64,000 bases of DNA, taken from Liolophura sinensis. Its lineage: Eukaryota > Mollusca > Polyplacophora > Chitonida > Chitonidae. A program made the translations under genes and the position numbers. The DNA lies in assembly GCF_032854445.1 (NCBI RefSeq), contig NC_088304.1, forward strand, positions 7,577,704 to 7,641,703, given 5' to 3'. Under the pieces are notes generated by a model. The model was given only the letters and a program-made list of their open reading frames with translations. It ran no database searches and was not told where the DNA came from. This document shows, in pieces, positions 1 to 11,900 of the stretch; within the stretch, counting starts at the first letter, position 1; every line of letters starts with the position of its first letter.

Positions 1-342
1 TATTTTGATTTTGGTCCCATGAACAGAAATCTTAAAGTATGAAATTGAAATTTGGTCTGTATACTTAGGACATAATGGCTTTTGAGTGCGTAAATTTTAA
101 GAATCTGACGTAAGCGGGTTTCGGAGATATTGAGTGTTAAAGTACGGCCCATTTGTTTATGCCCACCCGATATACTTGATGTATGTATGTAAGAGTTAAA
201 TTTGGATTACATACAATTTTGACCGATGATCCTGTGATGTGCTAGACAGATTCAGCCAAGTTTGAACATACACCTTGAAATATTATGTTTCGTAAAGACG
301 ATTAAAATTTTGGAATTTAGCCCGAAATTGATTGATCGTATT

Positions 343-690
343 GACCGGCCCCGATAACACAGTTGGTAGAGTGACCGCTTCGGGAGCGGTAGATCCTGGC
401 TCGCGTCACACCTAAGACCTTGAAAGAGGAAATTGTAACTTCCTCGCTTAGCGTTCAGCATGCAGGGGCTAGTGCAATGACTGGTTTACCCGTATCAGCA
501 TAAGGGCTCGGGCGGGGCCGCTTACTTGCCTTCGGTAAGGCGTCTCAGTGAAGCGGCACTAGATGAAAGATCGGTGGAAATCCGTCATGCAACAAGGGGG
601 CACATTACATGCACTCTAAGGATTTCTTCGTCGTCATATGAGTGAAAATTTGTTAAGTACGACGTTAAACCTCAAGCACTCACTCACTCA
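343..690 (+). mobile_element. SINE family 2 (tRNA-derived), near full length
   Basis: Head GACCGGCCCCGATAACACAG with tRNA A-box-like GTTGGTAGAGTG, body with CTTCCTCGCTTAGCGTTCAG and CTTCGGTAAGGCGTCTCAGT, and an ACTC-repeat tail. Other copies lie at 4804-5122 and 33686-33975 (plus) and 42050-42243, 55550-55830 and 59750-59935 (minus). Confidence 0.8.
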
Positions 691-1194
691 AGTATCGAAG
701 TGAATATTTTCCCAGGCTTTCAGAAATAAAACTTTCAGTTAGGTTAAACATGATATTTTGGGTATTTATCACTAGCGATACATGTCATTCATTCCAATGT
801 GATACTTTTGTATGCTTTCATTTGTCTCCGATTGAATGAATTTCCCATTTAGTAGTGGTTATATTCGTCGGAGTCAGAGAGCTCTAACTGAGACTGTGTA
901 ACTCCTGTAACGATGGACGACTAAAGCTCTTCACACACGAAAGCTTAACTCGTAACTCAACTCAACGCAACTGGTCGTACTGAGTTGGCTCCAGTCGTTG
1001 ATGGGTATACGATTTTAAGACTGACCGCATGGCGAGTGGAGTAGAACTTCAGTGGAGTCGCGGCGTTATATTTCGCACACACCAGCTCTTGGAACCCAAA
1101 CAACGGTCTAGTGGTGTTGAGTTGAGCTGAGTTTTAAGCACCCGTGTACGCCCGCCTTAACGCCTGACGCTCGAGAATATTTAAGTTATTAGGA

Positions 1195-1661
1195 CTTTCT
1201 GCAATCAAAACATTAATCTGTTAATTTAAACAGGGAGTCTGTTGTCTGAGTGATGCTAGAGTGTATTCTGTTATTGCAACCGATTGTTCTGTTAAATACA
1301 AGACACACATTCTGCTGGTTCAACACCCAGGAGCCTCCCACCAATGCGGTCGCTGTGAGTTCAAGTGCAGCTCATGCTGGCTGCCTCACCAGCCGTATGT
1401 GGGAAGGCCTGACACCAACCTGCTGATGGTCGTGGGCTCTGCCTGCTTTCTTCCCACCATAATGCCGGCCGCCATAGTATACATGAAATATTCTGGAGTA
1501 CCGCGTAAAACATTAACCATATAAATAAAATAAAATTCTATCAGACTGTAACAGGATGTTATGTTGGATATGACACAGTAGGTCTATTATAATAGATTAT
1601 TTTTTAGCATCACTAAGACAACAGATTTTCTGTTGAAATTAACAGATTAATTTTGTGAGTG
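1195..1661. mobile_element. Small inverted-repeat element (MITE-like) with a nested SINE
   Basis: Both ends carry inverted TTAATCTGTTAATTT..CAG and GTCTGTTGTCTGAGTGATGC-like sequence. A homologous uninterrupted copy lies at 15700-16020. Here a family-1 SINE (about 1325-1530) interrupts the middle. No transposase. Confidence 0.7.
1325..1530 (+). mobile_element. SINE family 1 copy inside the MITE
   Basis: Contains CACCAATGCGGTCGCTGTGA, CCCACCATAATGCCGGCCGC and an AATAAAATAAA tail. The tRNA-like head is truncated. Confidence 0.75.
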
Positions 1662-1999
1662 TATATCATATTAAGACCTATAATGGCAGGCGGAGACCAG
1701 AGCGAAAACCACTGGGATTAACCAGGTATGGGTACCTGCTAAACACACAGACGGGTACCTGCTAAACACCTTGACTTAAAGCGATATCGGAACCACTGAT
1801 TTTTAGATTCGAGTCTGCACCCTCCATGGTAAAGGGAAAATGGACTGCAGCGAAACCCAAATCGCTGTTAAACTTAATTCGTTTTTATTATACTTATTAT
1901 ATTTTTACTTATAATATAAGACAGCAGATTGCATTTGGTTTACATTAGACGCGTGTACCTTCATGGCTTGTGAGCTTATTTGTGTAAGTAATTTGGATT

Positions 2000-2226
2000 G
2001 TCATAAGCCCTTCACCTATAAGGTCATGTGTTCAAATCCAGCTCCTGCATGAGGCCTTATGTCAGGAAATCGACCAGATTCTCCGCTAGGTGGGGTGCGT
2101 GGCCTCGAGTCCTGACTACTTTTCCTGCACTCAGAAATTTTGGCGCCTTCATGTGGGTCAACTATTTTGATTACGGCGAAAAAGACCACATAAATAAATA
2201 AACTAATAAATAAATAAATAAATAAC
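2000..2226 (+). mobile_element. SINE-like element with AAAT tail, separate family
   Basis: B-box-like GTGTTCAAATCCAGC, a body distinct from families 1 and 2 until a short GATTACGGCG segment, then (AAAT)n. Minus-strand frames here are not genes. Confidence 0.55.
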
Positions 2227-3990
2227 ATCATTTATGTTTAGTTAAGTATTCGAGGCTGTCTGAGAAAAGCTATACTCTACACATGCGAAGCATAACATGT
2301 CTGATCCTACAACTTGGTCAGGGTCATGGTATCAGTGGTAACGACTATTTCTGATGAGAACAGCAAGTCTGTAATAAGTACGGTAAATTTAGATGTCAAA
2401 GTGGATAATGCAGAAAGTAAACGAATACATGTTTTATTTATAAATATAATAATGGGTTGAGCAATAAATATAATAACGGGTTGAGCAATAAATGTTGACT
2501 TTCTGTTTCTTGTGTTTTTGGTTAATCTGTCTGTGCTTTTCTGTACGAGTTCTATTATTGGGTTTTTTGTCTCACAAGGTTAGTGATAATTGACCTATAT
2601 GTGGGCATCGGCGGGCTCGGAAATTTTTATGACTATTCCGAACGTTCTTTCTTATAAAGACCTCAAGACGAAAATGACTGTATTAAAAAATTCAACATAA
2701 TCCATATTTTAACAAGTCAGATTTATTTCTGTCAATGAAATAAAAAATACAAGAGCATAAGCAAAACTGGTAACCTTGGGGTTTTCTAGGACAGCGACAA
2801 AAGCGGTAGGCTGTTTACAGCTTTTTGTTGACTGTACAGTAATATGTTTTTATTACCTTTAACAATGATCAGTAACATGTACACAAGCCTTCGTCTGATT
2901 AGTGAAACTCTGGACTAATTAGGCGGTATAAATAACAAGCCTTGATGTATTGACTGGCCGGCACTCATTTCTCTCCTAATTACCAGTAAAGCAGACGTAT
3001 GATCCGCATTACAACCAATAAAAACGTCTGATATTTGTCACGGCCCTATGAGTAAATCTAAAGATCTTATTGGTTAATCAACCGTGTGATGCTTGTGTTA
3101 ATGAGCACCATTAGTCGGTTTCCGCTGGATGAGAGCTCCAGCACTGTCATCACCTTCCTTTCAGTTGTCCGTCATTCACTCGTTCAGTCTGTCCCTTTAA
3201 CAGCAGTTGTGGCTCATGGAATTCGATCTGGGATACACAGATATACTCGAAGCTGAAAGTAGAAATCGATTATTTGTTCAAAGGCAAAGAAACCACTGAT
3301 GTGAAGCATCCGTTAGTACCGTCGTCTTTTACGAGCTTCAAACTTCGTCGATCAGTCGAATCGTGTGTTCGAATTTACGTCAGTGGATTTGTCAGATAAC
3401 TGCCGACGAGCGGTGCAAAATTCAGTTTCGTCCACGAGTACAGCTGTACCTGACCGCACTCACACTGGGAAACTGTTCTTGAGTATATGCGCATGATAAC
3501 AACTTTGCAAGTTGTGATTTTGTTCTCGTTCTTGTTTGAACGAGATACACAAAAATTATTCAATGTTTTCAACCGCAGTGCTTTAGGTCGCCTATTCATC
3601 AAGTTACGCGGTCGAAATATGTGACATATTTCATATTATATGGTCTCCTGCAAACTTCATCCCCGAAAAAATCGAGGCCAGGGGATCTTGTAGCTTTCCT
3701 ATCAAAGCCAAAATTGTACTGTGAAATATAGCTACTTCAAAACAAGCACTTTATAACCACTCGGCCACGACCTAGACCCAGCTCGCCAATTCGAATCTAC
3801 TGGCTTGTAATAATGTTTTTTTTTTCCATACACTAGAGCTCTGTCATGTAGGCCTCAGGTAAAACATTATCAAATGTAGCGAATAAATACTTACACAAAC
3901 AAATACGGCGAAAGCGCGCCGCACGCGACGTTTACTTTCGCACGCCAGGAAGGTAGATGATCAAAATCGTCATGGGAGGAGAAGGTTTCA
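2227..3990. other. No feature recognised
   Basis: AT-rich sequence without a credible exon on either strand. If PifL-1 has a terminal exon inside the window, it may lie here or in 4.0-5.8 kb. Confidence 0.4.
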
Positions 3991-4803
3991 GATTTCTACA
4001 GGCTTGAGAACAGCCATATCACCTGTAGCGCCTAATTACCTACGTCATACCCACGGGGGAGGCATTTGGCAAGATAAGCTGATATAGAATCGACAGGTAC
4101 CCCCCTCTCCCTCTCCCCCATACTTTACCCTCCTGCTGAACTAGGAAGTTGGTGGCGCATTTATTGATAGGAGACAATTGCTGGTAGGAGCGTGCATGAA
4201 GACAGTTGTCAAATTTGTGCATCGTCTGCTCACTTTTCCCATGTAATAAATATGTAAAACTTTAAAATAGGTATAACAAAGCATGGATAACAATTCACGA
4301 TCTTGTCATGGTTTTAGAACTAGGACCCGCAAACATCTGAGTTCTAAAATTTCAACTCTGATGCACATTTATCGACTAAAATGACCAACAAGACGCTTAA
4401 CGTCTCTCAACCCGTCGTCAACTACCTTCATACCCTAAGCCACGCCTTCTCAAAATGAGTGACGTGTAATCACAGTAAAAACCATAATTCACTGGGACTG
4501 AGTGCCAAATGAAGAATCCAAGACAGTTCTGTGTCTTTTTTCGTATTGTTAGCTTGAGTTTGGACATAAGGACGTATTCATAGTTCCGAGCAACTGGGTC
4601 CTGGCAATTAGCTGGAGGTGATAAATAACATGGTGCTACATTCGCGATATGCTGATTTTTGCTTGCTAAAGTTTATAGTACTAGAGGATATTGAAACCAT
4701 TATATCTGAAGGTTGGATACATTCTTTTTACTTTCCTAGAAAGAATTTTTTACATAAAAGCTATATTTTCCATCTTTTTATGCCAAAATCCTCTGTGCCT
4801 AAC

Positions 4804-5122
4804 CCTCTCCGGGACCGGTAGATCTAGGATCAATCCTTGATCTAGTCACACCTAAGACTTTAATAGAGGAAGTTTGGCGTTCAGCATGAAGGGGATAGTG
4901 CAACGACTGGTTGACCTGTATCAGTATAATGGCTCGGGCGGGGCGGCTTACTTGCCTTCGGTAAGTCGTCTCAGTGAAGCAGCACTAAATAAAAGAGCGG
5001 TGGAAATCCGTCCTGCAACAAGGAGGCACATTACACGTACATGCACCCTAATGATTCCTTCGTCGTCATATGACTGAAAAATTGTTGAGTACGACGTTAA
5101 ACCCCAAGCACTCACTCACTCA
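4804..5122 (+). mobile_element. SINE family 2 copy with target-site duplication
   Basis: Flanked by CTCTGTGCCTAAC at 4791-4803 and 5123-5135. Ends in CACTCACTCACT. Slightly 5'-truncated head. Confidence 0.8.
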
Positions 5123-5136
5123 CTCTGTGCCTAACT

Positions 5137-5403
5137 GGGGGCCTCCGTGGCTCAGTTGGTTAGCGCGCTAGCGCAGCGTAATGACTGAGGAGTCTCTCAC
5201 CAATGCGGTCGCTGTGAGTTCAAGTCCAGCTCAAGCTAGCTTCCTCTCCGGCCGTACGTGGGAAGGTTTGCCAGCAACCTGCGGATGGTTGTGGGTTTCC
5301 TCCGGGCTCTGCCCGGTTTCCACCCACCATAATGCTGGCCGCTGTCGTATAAGTGAAATATTCTTGAGTTCGACGTAAAACACTAATCAAATAAATAAAT
5401 AAA
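5137..5403 (+). mobile_element. SINE family 1, full-length copy
   Basis: GGGGGCCTCCGTGGCTCAGT starts a tRNA-like head (A box GTTGGTTAGCGCGC, B box GTTCAAGTCC), followed by the family core and (AAAT)n tail. Direct repeats TCTGTGCCTAACT lie on both sides (5124-5136, 5404-5416). This is the best reference copy in the window. Confidence 0.85.
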
Positions 5404-5858
5404 TCTGTGCCTAACTCACCTAGGTTAAATTCGCTTTGCTTTCACCTCGAGTGGCCTAGTCAAGTGACCAAAGAGTGTGCTGGTGATTGGCTCAGAGCAG
5501 CTGTGACATCATTCCAAAACTATGAATTCATTATCTCAGTCCAAGTAGGGCATATCTTGCCACGCAATGGTGAGTCCTCCATGTGGAAGCCGGATTGGCC
5601 ATTGTTCTGCTGCAATTAGTTTGCCAACAGACTGTCTTCGCAAAGGCAGGAAGGATTCCGCATTGGCAAGACCTATTTGACTTCTCCGTGTCGATCGGAT
5701 GGTCAGAAGGACCAAGAATTACATTCAACACTAAATTAACCACCGCCAATTGGTCCGCACTGTATTACCGCCCTTGTAGTCACTCGCTTACAGCGTGACA
5801 AGGGAGATAATTCAGTGACGATCTATGTACGTCCATGTAACCAGACCAGAATATTTAC

Positions 5859-5938
5859 CTCATCGATCCAGCCCTTAAAAGGCGCCATGTTTTGACCGTA
5901 TCCCACGTGCAGAGCGCACTGCTTCCGGGCAATCACAC
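5859..5938 (-). CDS. PifL-1 exon 8: LamG C-terminal strands
   Basis: Reads ARKQCALHVGYGQNMAPFKG followed by WIDE, then a GTAAAT donor. It aligns with the exons ending FRGEISE (PifL-2) and LIGEIIS (PifL-3). Phase 1 in, phase 0 out, as in both paralogues. It lies 2.5 kb from exon 7, across a SINE and the 21-bp minisatellite. No convincing terminal exon was found; a possible 9-codon exon at 3996-4022 (VIWLFSSL then stop) has a poor pyrimidine tract. Confidence 0.72.
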
Positions 5939-8900
5939 CTGTGAAGACGAAAACAGATGCCATCAGTTTACAGAACTTAGTAAAGCGCAGCTAACACCTC
6001 ACATAATTCCTTTGACAGATGACGTGCACATTATACAGTTTTGATTTTTGTTTTGTTGAGATCGTCGACTGAAGCCGTAATCTTTACCTATTATTGTAAA
6101 GATACAAGGCGTATATGAAACATTTTTGTCATGCGTTAATTACTAATTCTACTATTCCCACAAAAATGTCACAGACATAATTGTGGATCTAGGCGTCGAA
6201 ACAGATCATTCCAAACGTCAATCATATTCGTCGTTCCTGGTCAATAATCGCAAGACCAATTTCCAAAATAAAAGTTTCAGCACGAACCACCAAAGAACTA
6301 AGAGCGTAGGCCCCTATATAGAGTAAGAAATTATGTAAAGGGAAAAAGTCAATAGTTTTCAATCTATGCGTCGAAAAACCGTCAACCAATAAGGAAGTTT
6401 CGGGTAAATACTCGCAAGGCCAATTCCCAAAACGACGTTTAACACAAACTACCAAAAAACTAAGAAAGTACCTAAAGTACGAAAATAGGACGGAATCAAG
6501 CGAAGACTAGCAGTCTTTGTTTTCAATGTTTTCAATGATGTAGGAAAGACGCAGTGTATGTTCTAGGCGGCTGAGGGAAATCAGCATTCAAACCTGACGC
6601 CAGAAGTACGCACGGTATATTCTAGGGGTGTAAACTTGATCAATATCCAAATCGTGTACCATGTCAGTTTACGCTGTTGCGCCATGAATTGATTACAACT
6701 GTTAATATACACACCATGACGATTTTCAGTATTTAGCTTGATGCACACAGCCTCCTACATTGCACACACAGCCTCCTACATTGCACACACAGACTCCTAC
6801 ATTGCACACACAGCCTCCTACATTGCACACACAGCCTCCTACACTGCACACACAGCCTCCTACATTGCACACACAGACTCCTACATTGCACACACAGCCT
6901 CCTACATTGCACACACAGACTCCTACATTGCACACACAGACTCCTACATTGCACACACAGACTCCTACATTACACACACAGCCTCCTACATTGCACACAC
7001 AGCCTCCTACATTGCACACACAGCCTCCTACATTGCACACACAGCCTCCTACATTGCACACACAGCCTCCTACATTGCACACACAGCCTCCTACAGTGCA
7101 CACACAGCCTCTTACATTGTACACACAGCCTCCAACATTGCACACATTCAGATCATCAGCATGTATGGAAAAAATTGTGAAGGCCGTGCGCAAGAATTTT
7201 CAATCATACAAGAGCTGTGCCCTGACAATTTATTTCCGCACTCAAGAGTGGTTGGGCGCTGATTGGATCATACTGCTAGGCAGACTTAACAGACTGTAGA
7301 TACACTGTGCACTTATGCGCTGTTTTTTTACACCTAGTTAAAATATGAATTTTTTACTATACCCACACCATGGATATTACCATAGTGACAAAAAGTGACT
7401 TCAAATAATTACTGTGTTCTGTATCAAAATGGAGGTCGAGCTGGGTTGAATTCGTAATATGAAGCGATGTTTAAGGTGCGTCAGCTGACAAATCTGCAAC
7501 AAGGAAAATCATTGTGGTAGCCTACATGTATAGGACACGCCCATAAAAACTATGAGAGCTGACCGATTCGGTTGCGTAATGGTTAGAGCGTACGCTTCAA
7601 TGTCGGGAGACCCAAAATCAAAACCGGCGTAAAACCCCGAGCATACATGCATACATACATAAATACTATGGGAGTTATCTCCCCTGATTCTTATGATTCA
7701 AGCTGTACTTGAAAACTTGAATGGCCTTGAATGGCCTTTGCATTGTTGTAATGTTAAATGTGATGACAACACGATGTCTTGAGTGATTCCTGACCAGGGC
7801 CGTCTAATAAATTGAAATTAAGATGACTGTGTGTTTTTGTACCTAATTTTGTGTAAGCCATTGTATTAGGCGCGTGTAATTTGCTACTATTAAAGAATTT
7901 AAATGAAAAGTTAGCATAAAACCCTATCTGAGGTAATTTGATAAAGCGCCCAATTTCACTGATTATGAGTGATCGTTTTGTCAATTATCACTCTGTCGTC
8001 GCTACTCTGGTTTAGTACTCAGTCCTGTATTTATTTAACTTGAGTGGTGTTTTACGCCGTACCCATTAATATTTCCCAATGTGGCGTTGAGGCGTAATCA
8101 TTCATTCATTATTATTTCACTTACACGAGCCAGCTTTATGGTCAGAGGAAACCGTGCAGAGATCTGGGGAAACCGGGCAGAGAGCGGGGGAAACCCACGA
8201 CCATCCGCAAGAAATACGGCTTCTTGTCAGTTTATATCAGTCAGGGTTTTATTCTAGCTGTTCATGTAAATGCACAAATAGTAATAATGTACACGTGCGA
8301 TAGCAACATGGCTTAAGCAGAAATAGGTAAAAAAATGCGGTGATGCTAATTGCAGTTTATTAGACGCCACTCGTCTAGAATCATTCCAACTGCCGTGTTG
8401 TCATCACATTTAACATACAATCACATTTAAACACTACTCACCAGTCATAGCCACGGAGTTAGAGTGAGTGGAAGAGGCACTGGAACACTTGACGTCCAGC
8501 GTGCTGCCGTTGTACACATAGGTCACCTCCTTCCACTCATTCCGCTGAAGAATTAAAAACAATAGAAAAACCATAGTCATACGGAAATATATGGTATATA
8601 TGGGAAACATTAAACTGAACTGTAAGTGATGTTTTTTACTGAAGGGTTTATTTCAGAAGTCAAAAGTTACCACCTTCATTCGACCAGGGCGGCATTATTC
8701 CCATAGCGGGGTTGTGAGTTTCCCCCGGGCTCTGCCCGGTTTGCTTCCACCATAATGCTGTCGGATAACCGAAATATTCTTGAGTACGGCGTGAAACACA
8801 AATTAAATCAAATAAATAAATAAATAAAATTCTCATAGCGGACCATCCGTTAGCTGATGAGGTTGCTTGTTCGAATCCAGCACAGGCTGGCTTAGCTTTG

Positions 8901-11900
8901 GTTTTTATCTTCTCAAACCATATGTTTATGGTCAGTCAGTTTATGATTGTATACAGACATTTATTGACTTTTAATCAGATCAAAGTGTAGATCGTACTTC
9001 TTTCAGCTTACAAATTCAGAACTATTCAGCACATAGTTTGTTGAACATATAGAGGTTGTTTTACAAAAGGCGTGCATAGATCATTTGACAAAGTGGACAT
9101 ATTTATTGATTTATTTAATTACAGAATATTTCTCTCATTTGACGACAAGCAGGGCTATAGCGATGGAGGGAAGCTGGTCTAATCGACAGTCTCTCCCTAT
9201 AAATACCCGCAAAATTACCAGACTTAACACTGCACACGAACCAGACAGAACTGGCTTAAAGCCCATTACCTCAGTGGTCAGGGGTCTGTCCTGCGTTTCA
9301 AGCCTGCCACTTGATTGGCCTTAGGGCTATCCTGGATTCAAACCTGTGGTGTCATTGATCAGAGGCCTAGATTCAAGCCCGCTACTTCATTGGTCAGAAG
9401 GCTATCCTAGATTCAAGCCCGCTACTTCATTGGTCAGAGGGCTATCTTGGATTCAAGCCTGTTACTTCACTGGTCAGAGAGTCTACTGGCTGTGACAAAA
9501 ACAGCGATTTCCAGTCAACTAAGCCCTCACCAGTCTCCCAACCCACCCCCAAAAACTCCAGTGTTCATGTGCTAAGAGAAAAATCCGACCTACCGCATAT
9601 GGCACGTTTGTGACGAAGTCACTACCCACATTGACGGCGCCAAACACTTCACTTGTACCTCGGTTGAATCCCACCCTGACTGACGGGTCAATCCCACAGT
9701 CACTGTTCGCTACTAATGCCTCGTTCTTCGCAAACTGCCCGGAACTACTGTCCTCCCGGTACCGGATGTAAATCGCCAGCTGATTGGAGAAGTAAGCATT
9801 GTCGAAGCGATACAACAACAGCCTGCTCTGCCCGTCAAAGTAGCCGGCGTACCCGTCTATCGTCCCGTTCTCTCGTGCCGCCCGGACGTTCCGGACACCG
9901 ACCGTAAATTCGTTCCCTGAGCTGTCCCGAATGCCGTCAGCGAAGGTAAGTTTGATTTCTGGTGAACAAACTGAAACAGAAGAAAGGAAGTCTCGGGCAT
10001 TATTGAGTGGGAGCATTCTGGTTGTACGTTGCCTTCTCTCGTCCTTTATTATTCGGCGAAAACAAAAGCTGAAAAATTCATAACAAATGCCCCCTGGTGT
10101 TAGCCTATTGTTTATATTCCTGAATATCCGGTCGTACGTGGGAAGGTCTTCAGCAACCTGCGGATTGTCGTGGGTTTCCCCCAGGATCTGACCGGTTTCC
10201 TCCCACCATAATGCTGGCCGCCGTCGTATAAGTGAAATATTCTTGAGTACGGCGTAAAACACCAATCAAATAATTAAATAAATATTCCTGAATATATTGT
10301 AAGTATTTCTTATATTCCATGGCTTTGCAATATGCTATAGATGACGATATTGCATCTTTCAGAACTTGGTTTCATATACGTGATATGTATATTAGCAGTC
10401 GTAATTGCGTTAACAATGTTAAGGGGAGTAGAACGTCAGATTAAGACATATATCGTACATACAGTTTCATGATCAGTCCTTAACTTACCGTCGGACTTGA
10501 TACCTGAGGGTATCCTTACCTCTTTCGGCGGCCATATTTCGTGTTTGTGACAGAGATGTCTCACAGCGACACGTGATCAGGGAGAACTCCGTGCCCGGGG
10601 CACAGTCACGTGTGAAGCTCTGGAACCCCCAGGTCTCGATGTATCGGGCGGAATTTGTGGGGTCTGGCTCAAATCTGCAGACTAGAAGATGAAACCGCTC
10701 CGTTAGCCGTCCTCGTCAAGAATAGCACAGTGTGGACTGGACGCACGGACCAGTAAAGTTCCACCTTTTTGACATTTTTCTAAATATATCACGGTTCAAA
10801 GCCTCTGTGAGTGAACTTCGGGACGCTCGATGTTTACTTTAGCAATTTTAGTCAATTTAGGTGAAAGACTATATTTTCCTCCACACGTAAAAGTGACCGT
10901 CATCTTGTTATCCTTCTCCATTGTCCTATTCAGTATTATTTCTTTCTACAACATCACGTTCTTACAGAATGGTTTCAGTTTTACAACTCATTCCCGTGCC
11001 TGTACTTCCCTCTCGATGGGCTTGCAACATCTCCTCACTGTATCCTCTACACTTTGAAAGAATGACAGAGGCAAGAGTTTCGAACCACTGGCTTGTGTTC
11101 GAGTTATGTACATGCAGCAATCCGACGCGCAATTTCTTCCCAGACATGTTCGCTATGGGTCATATTTGGGATACGAACGGCCAGTTAAGATCACTCGTGT
11201 TTTTCGCCATCGAATCTATACACGTCAAAACATACATCCGTATAACAAATGTCACTGCTAATGGTCGTTTTGGGTCGATGAAAACAATTTCCAAAATCAA
11301 CGTATAACAGAAACCACTAAAGAACTAAGAAGTATGAATTTATGACGGAGTCTTGCTAAGAGAAGCAGCCAACACTTTTATGTGATAACGGAAGGACACA
11401 AGGAAGTTCTTGGCAGACTGAAAACGGTGCTTGTCATGTTGGGGTGAGTGAGTGAGTGCTTGGAGTTTAACGTCGTACTTTACAATTTTTTCATGAAATA
11501 AGGTCGCTGTTCTTGTTGCTAACTGAAGTAGATTAAAAAGTTTCCGCATTTCAACGGTTTGTCAACTATTAGCTGTCGTCGCTGCCCTGGTTTTACTGTT
11601 AGTGCAGTAAGTCCTGAATGATTTTGTAGGAATTTGATTCTATAGACGAGTGTTCAGGACGAGCTGACCTTGTTAAGGAATTGTCATCCTATATCGCCGA
11701 AATGAAGACAATCAGCCCCTGTGTAGCGTTGTTGAGAAAGTGTGATTATCGTGACAAGATATCCAAAAGTGTTTGGCTAGATCGACTGGAGGGTCATCAA
11801 CGGTTAAGGCACTTCTTTATGAAATTTAAGGTTTTGCTTCCATGCGGCAGCGAAAGTTTAGCATGGACACCAAACTACGTGACATTACATCACGTGAAAT

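Noticed and set aside
3996-4022. Possible terminal exon of PifL-1 (VIWLFSSL then stop)
   Set aside because: Correct phase and a CTACAG acceptor, but no pyrimidine tract and only 9 codons; chance is too likely.
5139-5235. tRNA-like A and B boxes
   Set aside because: They are the head of a family-1 SINE with core and AAAT tail, not a free tRNA gene with an intact cloverleaf.
6726-7299. Long open frames on both strands (up to 179 codons) at the 21-bp array
   Set aside because: They follow from a stop-free repeat unit whose length is a multiple of 3; no start context, leader or splice signal.
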